Position numbers and translations under genes: made by a program. Below, piece by piece: positions 32,092-40,503 of a stretch of DNA of 40,634 nt. This stretch comes from Chloroflexota bacterium (lineage in GTDB: Bacteria; Chloroflexota; Anaerolineae; SpSt-313). Numbering within the stretch: position 1 is the first letter of the stretch; every line of letters starts with the position of its first letter. The notes beneath the pieces are model-generated. The model was given only the letters and a program-made list of their open reading frames with translations. It did not search any database and was not told the DNA's origin. Where the stretch lies: positions 1-40,634 of the forward strand of contig JAKPJZ010000103.1 in NCBI GenBank assembly GCA_029553955.1. The letters run 5' to 3'.

Positions 32092-33591
32092 GTGGGTTTC
32101 ACAACCCGCCTGGCACGGGTTCTCCGGCGGCAGGGTCGCCCTCGGGGCCCAACGGACGGTTGGATTGCCTTACGGCCTAGCAATGAGGACCCTTTGCCGG
32201 AGGTTGACAAGCGACACGAATGGGGCGAGCCCGCCCCCACACCCGGCGCGCCGTTGGCCGTGGACCGTTTTTTGCTGGCGAACGGCCTGGAGGTCTGGCA
32301 CCAGGCGCGGCCCGGCTCGGGCACGGTTTCGCTGATCCTGCTGGTGCGCAGCGGCGCGCGGCACGAGACGCCGCGCAACAACGGCATTTCGCACTTTGTC
32401 GAGCACATGCTCTTCGACGGCACCGCGCGCTGGAGCGAGCTCGAGATCAAAGAGGTCATCCGCCGCCGCGGCGGCTACTTTAACGCCCAGACGGATTACG
32501 AGCACACGGCCTACGAGGTGCACCTGCTGGCCGAAGATTTCGAGCTGGCGCTCGATTGGCTGGTCGAGATCGTCTTCCGTTCGACCTTCCCGCCCGACAA
32601 GGTCGAGCGCGAGCGCGGCGTGCTGATCCAGGAGAAGGGCGGGCGCGGCAGCCGCTTCCTCGAGCTGCTCGAGGAGTGGGGCCTGGGCTACGACCTGGGC
32701 ATGGCCGTGCGCCGGCGCCTGTACCCGCAGTCGTCGCTGGGGCTGCGCGTGGCCGGCGAGGACGAGCCGCTGGCGCGCATCGACCGTGACGCGCTCGTCG
32801 ACTATCACCACCGCCACTACCGGCCCAACAACATGGCGCTGGTGGTGGTGGGCGATGTGCCCGCGGCCCTGTTGCGCGCCGCCGCCGAGCGCTGCCTGGC
32901 CGGCCTGGAGCCCGGGCCGCTGCCCGCGCTGCCGCCGGCGCCGCCGCCGGTTGGCCGCGGCGTCCGCGTGGTGCTGCACGGGCCCAACCTGGCCGACCGT
33001 TCGGTGCTCAGGCGCGGCGCGCGCACGGTGGGCGCTGCCCATCCCGACGCGGCGGCGCTGGAGGTGCTGGCCGAGCTCTTGAGCAACCGCCTCACCGACG
33101 AGGTGCGCATGCGCCTGGGCCTGGTCTATGCCATCGGCGCCTTCAACGTGGTGCTCAGCGACACCGGCTATTTCGTCGTGCGCACCGAGTCGGATGCGGC
33201 CAAGATGGACGTGATCGTCGACTCCGTCGAGGCCGAGCTGCGGCGGCTGCAGCGCGAGCCGGTGCCCGAAGAGGAGCTGCGCGAGACCAAGTCGCTGCTC
33301 AAGGGCCAGTTCGCGCTGACGACGCAGTCGAACGCGTCGTTGGCCTGGCTCTATGCCGGCTATGCCACCTGGTGCCGGCCCGATGCCTGCGTGCCCGATT
33401 ATTATGCGCGCATCGAGCGCGTGACGGCAGAGGACATCTCGCGGGTGGTGCAGCGCTACTTTGTGCCCGAGAACAGCTACCTGGGCCTCTACCGCCCGGC
33501 GCTGACGCTGAAGACCGGCGCCCTGGGCATCGCGGCCGGGGTAGCCCTGCTGGTGGGGATGGCCCTGTGGCGGCGCAGCAGCGCAGCCTAG
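32092..33591 (+). CDS. M16-family zinc metalloprotease
   Basis: A protein of up to 499 residues. The inverted zinc motif HxxEH is in SHFVEHMLFDGTARWSELEI (His101, Glu104, His105 counted from 32092), with the downstream Glu expected in a following helix (AYEVHLLAEDFELALDWLVE). The C-terminal half is the second M16 fold (RMRLGLVYAIGAFNVVLSDT, PVPEEELRETKSLLKGQ). It ends in a predicted membrane helix (LGIAAGVALLVGMALW) and a basic tail, unusual for the family. The start is uncertain: GTG 32092 is almost at the transcription start (leaderless) and lies in a small GTGGGTTTCACAACCCGCC palindrome; TTG 32254 or GTG 32260, near the domain start, are alternatives. Substrate unknown. Confidence 0.85.
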   Translation: MGFTTRLARVLRRQGRPRGPTDGWIALRPSNEDPLPEVDKRHEWGEPAPTPGAPLAVDRFLLANGLEVWHQARPGSGTVSLILLVRSGARHETPRNNGISHFVEHMLFDGTARWSELEIKEVIRRRGGYFNAQTDYEHTAYEVHLLAEDFELALDWLVEIVFRSTFPPDKVERERGVLIQEKGGRGSRFLELLEEWGLGYDLGMAVRRRLYPQSSLGLRVAGEDEPLARIDRDALVDYHHRHYRPNNMALVVVGDVPAALLRAAAERCLAGLEPGPLPALPPAPPPVGRGVRVVLHGPNLADRSVLRRGARTVGAAHPDAAALEVLAELLSNRLTDEVRMRLGLVYAIGAFNVVLSDTGYFVVRTESDAAKMDVIVDSVEAELRRLQREPVPEEELRETKSLLKGQFALTTQSNASLAWLYAGYATWCRPDACVPDYYARIERVTAEDISRVVQRYFVPENSYLGLYRPALTLKTGALGIAAGVALLVGMALWRRSSAA

Positions 33592-33593
33592 AC

Positions 33594-33665
33594 GTGCGTC
33601 TGCTCGCCGATGCCATGCTGGGCCGGCTGGCGCGCTGGCTACGCATCTTGGGCTACGACACCTGT
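33594..33665 (+). pseudogene. N-terminal stub of a Mut7-C RNase gene
   Basis: Directly after the M16 stop, a GTG-started frame reads VRLLADAMLGRLARWLRILG, YDT, the start of the Mut7-C RNase domain (family: LADxMLGRLARWLRxLGYDT). After ~24 residues the homology stops and the rest of the domain is absent; the frame runs on out of phase into rsfS and ends at 33743. The stub supplies the ribosome site and upstream sequence for rsfS. It looks like a deletion that fused the head of one gene to the front of rsfS. Confidence 0.7.
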
Positions 33666-33670
33666 ACAGC

Positions 33671-33678
33671 AAAGGAGG
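33671..33678 (+). promoter_or_regulatory. Ribosome site deciding the rsfS start
   Basis: AAAGGAGG at 33671-33678 stands 6 bases before CTG at 33685. There is no ATG, GTG or TTG start at a proper distance in the rsfS frame, which points to CTG as the start. Confidence 0.6.
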
Positions 33679-33684
33679 CTTCAA

Positions 33685-34029
33685 CTGGATACATCCGAAC
33701 TGGCCAGAAAGGTAACCGACATCCTCGCCGACAGGCAGGCTGAGGACATCACCGTCCTCGACCTGCGCGGCAGCACCATCCTGGCCGACTATTTCGTCAT
33801 CGCCACCGGCACCACCGACCGCCAACTGCGCGCCATGGCCGACGCCCTCGCCGAGCAACTCCGTGACGAAGGCCAGCGCGTGCGCCGCATCGAAGGCGCC
33901 CCCGAATCGGGCTGGGTGCTCGCCGACCTCGGCGGTGTCATCGTCCACCTCTTCTCGCCCGAGCGCCGCGCCTACTACCACCTCGAGCAGCTCTGGAGCG
34001 GCGCCAAAGTCGTCGTCCGTATGGCGTAA
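33685..34029 (+). CDS. rsfS: Ribosomal silencing factor RsfS, probable CTG start
   Basis: A 114-residue RsfS/Iojap protein: LARKVTDILADRQAEDITVL, DLRGSTILADYFVIATGTTD, RQLRAMADALAEQL, APESGWVLADLGGVIVHLFS, YYHLEQLW. It binds ribosomal protein uL14 and blocks subunit joining when nutrients are low. The homologous part begins at LDTSELAR, coded CTG GAT ACA; a perfect AAAGGAGG lies 6 bases before this CTG. The only upstream in-frame ATG (33610) would add 25 residues from the Mut7-C stub region read in another frame and has no good site. So CTG 33685 is the best start, which is rare in bacteria; a mutation from ATG or TTG is the alternative. Confidence 0.88.
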   Translation: MDTSELARKVTDILADRQAEDITVLDLRGSTILADYFVIATGTTDRQLRAMADALAEQLRDEGQRVRRIEGAPESGWVLADLGGVIVHLFSPERRAYYHLEQLWSGAKVVVRMA

Positions 34030-34033
34030 TTGT

Positions 34034-34135
34034 CTCACCGCAGAGGCCGCAGAGGCTTCCACGTATTGCTGCGCGCAAGCGGCGCTGAACGAGGCAGATC
34101 GCTATTCTCTGCGTCCTCTGCGCCTCTGCGGTGAG
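34034..34135. repeat. Inverted repeat, CACCGCAGAG family, copy 2
   Basis: CTCACCGCAGAGGCCGCAGA on the left and CCTCTGCGCCTCTGCGGTGA on the right, around a ~60-base centre. It begins 4 bases after the rsfS stop. Confidence 0.78.
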
Positions 34136-34160
34136 TTCGCCCCATTCCACGGAGGGCGCC

Positions 34161-35111
<951 letters not shown>

Positions 35112-35117
35112 ACTGCA

Positions 35118-35189
35118 TTCACCGCAGAGGCGCAGAGGTCGCTGAGGAATTCGGGATTATCTCTGCGACCTCTGCGCCTCTGCGGTGAA
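35118..35189. repeat. Inverted repeat, CACCGCAGAG family, copy 3
   Basis: Perfect 25-base arms (35118-35142 and 35165-35189; TTCACCGCAGAGGCGCAGAG...) with a 22-base centre. It begins 6 bases after the moxR stop and lies inside the MoxR-DUF58 operon gap. Confidence 0.88.
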
Positions 35190-35244
35190 TCCCTATTCTC
35201 GATGTTGCTGCTGATGTCGGCGGGGTTGCCCTCTTGGAGGTACG

Positions 35245-36462
35245 GTGTCGGGCCTGTTGGGCTTCTTGATCGCACTGCTGGCGGTAGCTGCGCTGCTGCG
35301 CATCGACTTCTTTTTCTACCTCTTCTACCTCATCGCGGGCGTGGCGCTGCTGGGCCGCGCCTGGGCGCAGCGCGCCGCGCGTTCGCTGGCCTGCGAAAGG
35401 CGCTACCCCGGGCGCGTCTTTTGGGGAGAGCGGCCACTGGTGGAGCTGACCATCCGCAACAGGGGCCTGCTCCCCGTCCTCTGGCTGCAGGTGCACGACA
35501 GCCTGCCTATCCAGGTGCGCAGCCCCAACTTTTACCAGCAGGTCGTCTCGCTCGGCCCTCGCGAGGCGCTCACGCTCAGCTACCAACTCGATTGTCGCCG
35601 CCGCGGCTACTATCCGCTGGGCCCGCTGGCGCTGGAATCGGGCGACCTCCTCGGCACGGCCCGCATCGCCATCGACTGCCCGCGGGCCGATACCCTCGTC
35701 GTCTACCCGCGCATCATCCCCTTGGCCGGGCTGCGCCTGCCCTCGCGCACCATGTACGGCTCGCTCCCCTCCAGGCAGCGCATCTTTGAGGACCCGGCGC
35801 GCATCCTCGGCCTGCGCGACTATGTGCCCGGCGACAGCCTGCGCCACATCGCCTGGAAGAGCAGCGCCGCCCTGGGCCGCCTGCAGGTGCGCCGCCTCGA
35901 GCCGTCGGTGGCCCTCGAGACGGCGATCATGCTCGACCTGTGCCGCGGCAGCTACAGCCCCATGCGGCTGTGGGTGGCCACCGAGCTCGCCATCGTCGTC
36001 GCCGCCTCGGTGGCGAACTGGCTGGTGGAGCGGCGCCAGGCGGTGGGGCTGGCCACGAACGGCTGCGACCCCCTCGCCGCCGCTGAGGGCGCTGCAGGCC
36101 AGCCGCCAGCAAAGCCGCCGCGTAAGGGACGGCTGGCGCTGATGGCGCTCCTCGACCTGCTGGCGCGCGTCGAGATGGCCGAGGGCACCACGCCACTCGC
36201 GGCCCTGCTGCGCCGTGAGGCCGGTCGCCTGCCCTGGGGCGCGACTCTGGTCGTCATCACCGGCCGCGTCGACGAGGCACTCTTTGACGCCCTGGCGTCG
36301 TCGCGCCGGGCCGGCCTGAGCGCTGCCCTCATCTCGGTCGACCCCGGGCCCGATTTCGCGGCGCTGCGCCGGCGCGCGGCGCGCATCGGTGTGCCCAGCT
36401 TTGAGGTGTGGGAGGAGACCGACCTGGAGCGCGGCTGCCTCGCCGCCGGAGGTGCAGCATGA
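35245..36462 (+). CDS. DUF58 domain protein
   Basis: A 405-residue protein. Two N-terminal membrane helices (LLGFLIALLAVAALL, FFFYLFYLIAGVALL) are followed by a beta-sandwich region (VELTIRNRGLLPVLWLQVHD) and the DUF58 core FEDPARILGLRDYVPGDSLR then HIAWKSSAALGRLQVRRLEP. The C-terminal part is VWA-like (TAIMLDLCRG), where the MIDAS-type DxSxS is degenerate. GTG at 35245 follows GGAGG. It overlaps the DUF4129 gene by 4 bases. A partner of the MoxR ATPase upstream. Function in the cell is unknown; such clusters often act in envelope stress or protease-like systems. Confidence 0.9.
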   Translation: MSGLLGFLIALLAVAALLRIDFFFYLFYLIAGVALLGRAWAQRAARSLACERRYPGRVFWGERPLVELTIRNRGLLPVLWLQVHDSLPIQVRSPNFYQQVVSLGPREALTLSYQLDCRRRGYYPLGPLALESGDLLGTARIAIDCPRADTLVVYPRIIPLAGLRLPSRTMYGSLPSRQRIFEDPARILGLRDYVPGDSLRHIAWKSSAALGRLQVRRLEPSVALETAIMLDLCRGSYSPMRLWVATELAIVVAASVANWLVERRQAVGLATNGCDPLAAAEGAAGQPPAKPPRKGRLALMALLDLLARVEMAEGTTPLAALLRREAGRLPWGATLVVITGRVDEALFDALASSRRAGLSAALISVDPGPDFAALRRRAARIGVPSFEVWEETDLERGCLAAGGAA

Positions 36463-38051
36463 AGCTCTTCCGGCCCGGCGAAGCTGGGCGCATCCTGCTC
36501 GTCGCCGCCATGATGGCCGCCCTGGCGCTGTCGGCCGGCGAACTCGCTGCACGCCTCGTGCCCGGCTTTGACCCGACCCTGCTGGCCCTGCTCGCCTTCC
36601 TGGTCGCGCTCGAGGGCACGGCGACCGATCGCCTGGCGAGGCAGTTCCCTGAGGCCGGCCTGCGCCTCAGGCTGCACCTGGTCGAGTGGGTGGTGATCGT
36701 GGCTGCGCTGCGCCTGGTGCTCTCACTCTCGCAGGGCTCGGCGGCGCTGGCCGCAGACCTCGGCCTGTGGCTGGCGCAGCCGCTGCGGCTCTTCGATGCC
36801 GGGCTGGCCGCTGCGGCCGCGCTGCTCGCCATGACGTGGTGGCTGGGTGTGCAGATGGCGCGCTGCCTCGAGGCGCTTGGCCCCCAGCCCGAGTCGCCTC
36901 CCCCGGCCGACTCGGCCGCCTACTATGCCTGGCTCACGCGCCCCCAGGAGGATAGCCGTGGCGAATGCTGGGAGCGCCTGCGCCGGCTCGTCTTGGCCGG
37001 CGGCCTGCTGCTCCTCGTCTGCAGCGGCCTGGCCAGGCAGGACTTGGCGCTGGCCCTCAGCCTGCGGCACCCAGCCATCGCCGGCATCGTGGGCAACGCG
37101 CTGCTCTACTGTGCCCTGGGCCTGGCGCTCCTGAGCCAGGGGCACTATGCCATGCTGCGCGCCCGTTGGCAGCGCCAGGATGTGCCTGTCGCCCGCCCGC
37201 TTGGCCGGCGTTGGGCCGTCCTCGCCGTGGCCTTTACCGCGCTCGTCGCCGCGGCGGTGCTCCTGCTGCCGGCGCGGCCGTCGCTGGCCGTCTTCGGCGC
37301 CGCGTGGGCCGCCCTGCAGGCGCTCTTCTTCTGGGCCACGCAACTCGCTGCCCTGGCGCTCATGGCACTGGGCTACCTGCTCAACCTCATCCTCAGCCTC
37401 TTTGGCGTCAAGCCCGCCCCCGAGGGCGCCCGCAGCGAGCCCCTGGCCGTGCCCACGCCTCAGCCTCAGCCCGAGGTCGCCCCAGCCGACTGGTGGCAGG
37501 CGATCCAGGGGCTGGTGCTCTGGGCTGCCATCGCCGCAGTCCTCATCTATGCCCTCGCCCACTTTGTGCGCGAGCGCCGCGAGCTGTGGCGGCTGCTCGC
37601 AGCGCGCGGCGGACCACTGGGCTGGCTGGGCGCCACGCTCGTGGCGCTGTGGCGCTGGCTGGCGGGGGCAGGGCACGCAGCCGGCCGCCGCTGGCGCACC
37701 CTCGTAGCCCGCCGCCCTTCCGCCGCCAGGCCCGAAGCGCGACGCGGCCCGCGCTGGCCCCGGCCGCGCACGGTGCGCGAGCGGATGCGCCTGCTCTACC
37801 TGCTCAGCCTGCGAGAGACGGCGCGCCTCGGCCGGCCGCGCCGCGCCGCCGACACGCCCTACGAGTATGCACAGCGCGTTGCGCCAGAGCTGGCCGAAGG
37901 GCGGGAGGAGCTGCAGGGGCTGACCCAGGCGTTCGTCGAGGCGCGCTACAGCCGGCACGACCCGCCGCCCGCTCAGGTCGGCCCGCTGACCGCGGCCTAT
38001 CGCCGCCTGCGACGCGCCTGCCGGCGCATGCTCGGCCGCAGCGGCACTTAG
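36459..38051 (+). CDS. DUF4129 membrane protein of the MoxR cluster
   Basis: A 530-residue protein with about nine membrane helices in the first ~380 residues, a cytoplasmic basic linker (RRPSAARPEARRGPRWPRPR) and a C-terminal DUF4129-type domain: ERMRLLYLLSLRETARLGRP, RRAADTPYEYAQRVAPELAE, LTQAFVEARYSRHDPPPAQV. ATG at 36459 overlaps the DUF58 stop by 4 bases (ATGA). In many genomes this position is held by a transglutaminase-DUF4129 protein; here no transglutaminase domain is seen. It completes the MoxR-DUF58-DUF4129 operon. Confidence 0.8.
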   Translation: MKLFRPGEAGRILLVAAMMAALALSAGELAARLVPGFDPTLLALLAFLVALEGTATDRLARQFPEAGLRLRLHLVEWVVIVAALRLVLSLSQGSAALAADLGLWLAQPLRLFDAGLAAAAALLAMTWWLGVQMARCLEALGPQPESPPPADSAAYYAWLTRPQEDSRGECWERLRRLVLAGGLLLLVCSGLARQDLALALSLRHPAIAGIVGNALLYCALGLALLSQGHYAMLRARWQRQDVPVARPLGRRWAVLAVAFTALVAAAVLLLPARPSLAVFGAAWAALQALFFWATQLAALALMALGYLLNLILSLFGVKPAPEGARSEPLAVPTPQPQPEVAPADWWQAIQGLVLWAAIAAVLIYALAHFVRERRELWRLLAARGGPLGWLGATLVALWRWLAGAGHAAGRRWRTLVARRPSAARPEARRGPRWPRPRTVRERMRLLYLLSLRETARLGRPRRAADTPYEYAQRVAPELAEGREELQGLTQAFVEARYSRHDPPPAQVGPLTAAYRRLRRACRRMLGRSGT

Positions 38052-38068
38052 CCCGTTTTCCGCACCCA

Positions 38069-38157
38069 GAACATCGGTCAAGTACTCGTATAGACGACGT
38101 CGGAGGGCGATGATTCGGCCGTCTGGGGGCCTTCGCAGGAATACTTGACCGATGTTC
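38069..38157. repeat. 89-bp element with 16-base perfect inverted ends
   Basis: Ends GAACATCGGTCAAGTA (38069-38084) and TACTTGACCGATGTTC (38142-38157). The centre is unique and has no coding potential. It begins 17 bases after the DUF4129 stop. It could be a small MITE or a terminator-like repeat. Confidence 0.7.
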
Positions 38158-38220
38158 TAGCAGAGGCGGCTCGAGTCGTCACCACGCGCGTTGGCGACAG
38201 CATGCACCGGGTAAACGCAC

Positions 38221-38256
38221 CGCGGGCCGACAGGGAGCACTCCCTGCCGGCCCGCG
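38221..38256 (-). terminator. Terminator of the ferritin-like gene
   Basis: A 16-base stem with one mismatch (CGCGGGCCGACAGGGA / TCCCTGCCGGCCCGCG) and a 4-base loop, 29 bases after the minus-strand gene's stop. Confidence 0.7.
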
Positions 38257-38284
38257 TCTACGGTCCAAGACGCTCACGCCGCCC

Positions 38285-38872
38285 TTACTGCCCGGTCGCG
38301 ACCTTCTCCATGTGGGTGTCGAACATGGTCGCGTTCCAGATAACGTGCTCGTCCTCGTCGCGCTCCACGATCCGCGATGCATCCCAAAAGACCTTGGCCA
38401 TCGCCGGATCCTTGATGCGCCGGGCGAGGGTGTTCACGCCCTTCCAGTGCAGTTTGCAGATGTTTTCGGCCTTGACGAGGTTGCCGAGCCGCACGAGGTC
38501 GGCCTCTTCGCCCTGGGCGTCGATACTGAGCATGACCTTGGCGCCCTTGTCGATCTCCTTGGCCACACTGCTCTTGTGGCTGGGGTCGCCGCCCAGAGAG
38601 CTGATCACCCGCTCGGCCACCTGCACGTGCACGTTGGTTTCCTCACCAAACTCCTGCCACTGCTTCTTCAGCGTCGGGTTGCTCGTTTGCTGGCTGTACT
38701 GGCGGTACATCTCGAGCCCGCCACGCTCGTTGGCCAGGACGGCGCTCATGCTGTCGAGCAGCGACTGCTTCTTGGGCTCAGAGACGCCGCGCACCTCTTC
38801 GAGAAACGATACGATATTGATCCGCTCCCGCGCTTCGGTCATTGGCTCAGCGGTCATCGTTCGCGTCTGCAT
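38285..38872 (-). CDS. Ferritin-like domain protein
   Basis: A 195-residue mostly helical protein with the pattern of ferritin-like four-helix proteins: VLANERGGLEMYRQYSQQTS, QWQEFGEETNVHVQVAERVI, SSLGGDPSHK, and IVERDEDEHVIWNATMFDTH. Glu and His are spaced for a di-iron centre (E in NERGG, ExxxH in EETNVH, E then H in RDEDEH). ATG at 38872 has GGGAGG 8 bases upstream; GTG 38881 overlaps that site. A role in iron storage or redox protection is likely but not sure. It lies divergent to the small-membrane-protein operon. Confidence 0.75.
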   Translation of the reverse strand: MQTRTMTAEPMTEARERINIVSFLEEVRGVSEPKKQSLLDSMSAVLANERGGLEMYRQYSQQTSNPTLKKQWQEFGEETNVHVQVAERVISSLGGDPSHKSSVAKEIDKGAKVMLSIDAQGEEADLVRLGNLVKAENICKLHWKGVNTLARRIKDPAMAKVFWDASRIVERDEDEHVIWNATMFDTHMEKVATGQ

Positions 38873-39278
38873 ATCGTGCACCTCCCGAACGTCATGGCGA
38901 GTGCTCCAGGGTTCCCGGCACCCTGTGCCAAACGGATGACGTCGTACTGTAGCCGCGGCATCGTGCCACGCAGAAGAGCCTTGCGGCTACGGTCCGGCAG
39001 CCGCAGCACGCCATCTCGGGCCATCGCCCGCATAGCCCTGCAGGGCGCTGCGTTCCGCCCTGCCACAGCCAACGCTGCAAGCCCGATGCCAAGCCTGTCA
39101 CCCTTCTCCCCCATCCGCCGCCGGGCCATGGCACATTTGTTGCTAGCCCCACTGTGACCGGGCATTCCCATATCGCGATTGCCGGCCTGACCTGATGCCT
39201 GGCGGGCGCAGCGCTGCTTGCATACGGCCGCTGTGGCCGGCAGTCGACGTTCCAGGATTACACTCCAGGAGGAGGCAC
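38873..39278. other. Divergent gene-free stretch
   Basis: About 400 bases between two divergent genes. It holds the ribosome sites of both genes (GGGAGG for the minus strand; AGGAGGAGG at ~39266-39275 for the plus strand). Several GC-rich short stems occur, but no clear promoter pair and no repeat of the families seen elsewhere in the window. Confidence 0.4.
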
Positions 39279-39650
39279 ATGACCACAAGCCGCGAGCAGA
39301 TGGAGCGGATGAGATACGAGGCTGAGCAGACGCAGGCCAGGCTCCGCGAGCAGGGTCAGGAGGCTGCGTACAAGGCGCAGTCGGGCGCCGAGAGCATGAA
39401 GCACAACATTGCCTCGGGCCTGCACTCCACCGCGCAGACGGTGCGCAGCCAATCCAAGGAGCGCGGACAGGCAGGCCTGGCGACCCGTCTGGCAGATCCG
39501 CTCGACCGCAGCGCCCAGTACCTGGACACGCATTCGCTGCCACAGATCAGCCAGGACGCAGGCACGTACGCACGCCAGCATCCCATCACCGCTGCGGTGG
39601 GCGTCTTTGCAGCCACATTTCTCCTCGGGAGGCTCCTGAGGAGGAGGTAA
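39279..39650 (+). CDS. DUF883-like small membrane-anchored protein
   Basis: A 123-residue protein. It has a long polar, helical body rich in Gln, Glu, Ala (REQMERMRYEAEQTQARLRE) and one C-terminal membrane helix (HPITAAVGVFAATFLLGRLL) followed by RRR. This layout recalls DUF883/ElaB and CsbD-like stress proteins. ATG at 39279 has a strong AGGAGGAGG site. It heads an operon of three small membrane proteins, 3 bases before the next gene. Confidence 0.7.
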   Translation: MTTSREQMERMRYEAEQTQARLREQGQEAAYKAQSGAESMKHNIASGLHSTAQTVRSQSKERGQAGLATRLADPLDRSAQYLDTHSLPQISQDAGTYARQHPITAAVGVFAATFLLGRLLRRR

Positions 39651-39653
39651 TCG

Positions 39654-40064
39654 ATGGAAGAGGTTCGCGAGCCCCCCGTGACCGATTTGGTCAGGGAAAT
39701 CCTTCAAGATGTGCAGCGCCTCGTGCGCGACGAGCTCCGACTGGCACGCGCCGAGTTGACACAGAGCCTGCAGCAGGCCGCCCTGGGCCTGGCAGCGGTG
39801 GTGATGGCCGGCGTGTTCGGGTTGCTCGCCGTCGCCTTTGTCGGCGTTGCTCTGTTCTATGCACTGGCTCTGGTCATCCCGCTCTGGGCCTCAGGGCTGG
39901 CTGTGGTCGGCTTCTATGGATTCCTGGCGATTGCCGTGCTCCTCTTCGCGCGCAGCCGGCTCACACCGTCCAATCTCATACCAGAGCAGACGATCGAGTC
40001 TCTTCAGGAGGGTAGGGAGTGGTTAGAGAGGGACCGGGAATGGGTCGAGAGACAGGTGAGATAA
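39654..40064 (+). CDS. Phage-holin-3_6/YqjE-like membrane protein
   Basis: A 136-residue protein. A polar N-terminal helix (TDLVREILQDVQRLVRDELR, LARAELTQSLQQ) is followed by two membrane helices (LAAVVMAGVFGLLAVAFVGV, LWASGLAVVGFYGFLAIAVL) and a charged C-terminal helix. This matches the putative Actinobacterial holin/YqjE (DUF1469) family. It is not prophage-linked. The middle gene of an ElaB-YqjE-like operon; it overlaps the DUF3618 gene by 46 bases. Confidence 0.8.
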   Translation: MEEVREPPVTDLVREILQDVQRLVRDELRLARAELTQSLQQAALGLAAVVMAGVFGLLAVAFVGVALFYALALVIPLWASGLAVVGFYGFLAIAVLLFARSRLTPSNLIPEQTIESLQEGREWLERDREWVERQVR

Positions 40065-40396
40065 GGCGTGATATCGCCGAGACCCGCGAGGAGATCGACA
40101 CGCACCTGGCCGAGCTGGGCGGCCGTGTCGAGCGCACGCGCGCCGAGATGGACGTGCGGCGACAGGCGCGCGAGAACCTGCCCCAGATTCTCGGCGGTGC
40201 GGCCATCGCCGGCCTGCTCCTGGGGCTCGTCGTGGGCCACGGGCGACGCCGCTACTTTAGCCCGTATGCCGCCGAGGTCTCTACCGAAGAGGCCAAGCTG
40301 GCGAAAGAATGGCGTCGCCTGGCCAAGGAACGCGAGCGCTTCGCCAAAGCGGCGACAAAGGGCGAGATGGCCGTCGAAGAAGAGGTCATACCCTAA
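40019..40396 (+). CDS. DUF3618-like small membrane protein
   Basis: A 125-residue protein. EIRRDIAETREEIDTHLAEL is the DUF3618 signature. One membrane helix (NLPQILGGAAIAGLLLGLVV) and a charged C-terminal helix (EAKLAKEWRRLAKERERFAK) follow. GTG 40019 has an ideal AGGAGGG 6 bases upstream; ATG 40040, seven codons later, fits the usual family start and is a real alternative. Typical partner of the holin/YqjE-like gene. The operon is likely linked to envelope stress. Confidence 0.8.
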   Translation: MVREGPGMGRETGEIRRDIAETREEIDTHLAELGGRVERTRAEMDVRRQARENLPQILGGAAIAGLLLGLVVGHGRRRYFSPYAAEVSTEEAKLAKEWRRLAKERERFAKAATKGEMAVEEEVIP

Positions 40397-40464
40397 GGGC
40401 ATCGCCCTGTCAGCTTTCGACCCGTAGAGGTTCAGCCAGGGGGCCAATCGTTCCGCTCGTCCCC

Positions 40465-40494
40465 GGCAGCCGGGCTGCGGCCCGCCTTTTCACA
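40465..40494 (+). terminator. Possible terminator after the DUF3618 gene
   Basis: GC-rich short stems (CGGGC/GCCCG and GCAGC/GCTGC) precede CCTTTTCAC. A weak candidate. Confidence 0.35.
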
Positions 40495-40503
40495 GGGTGT
40501 AGT

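Noticed and set aside
32170..34062. A 630-codon minus-strand open frame
   Set aside because: It is antisense to the M16 peptidase and rsfS; composition is typical of shadow frames.
39654..40064. Holin-like gene as a sign of a prophage
   Set aside because: No other phage gene is near; the DUF883-YqjE-DUF3618 order is a common chromosomal operon.
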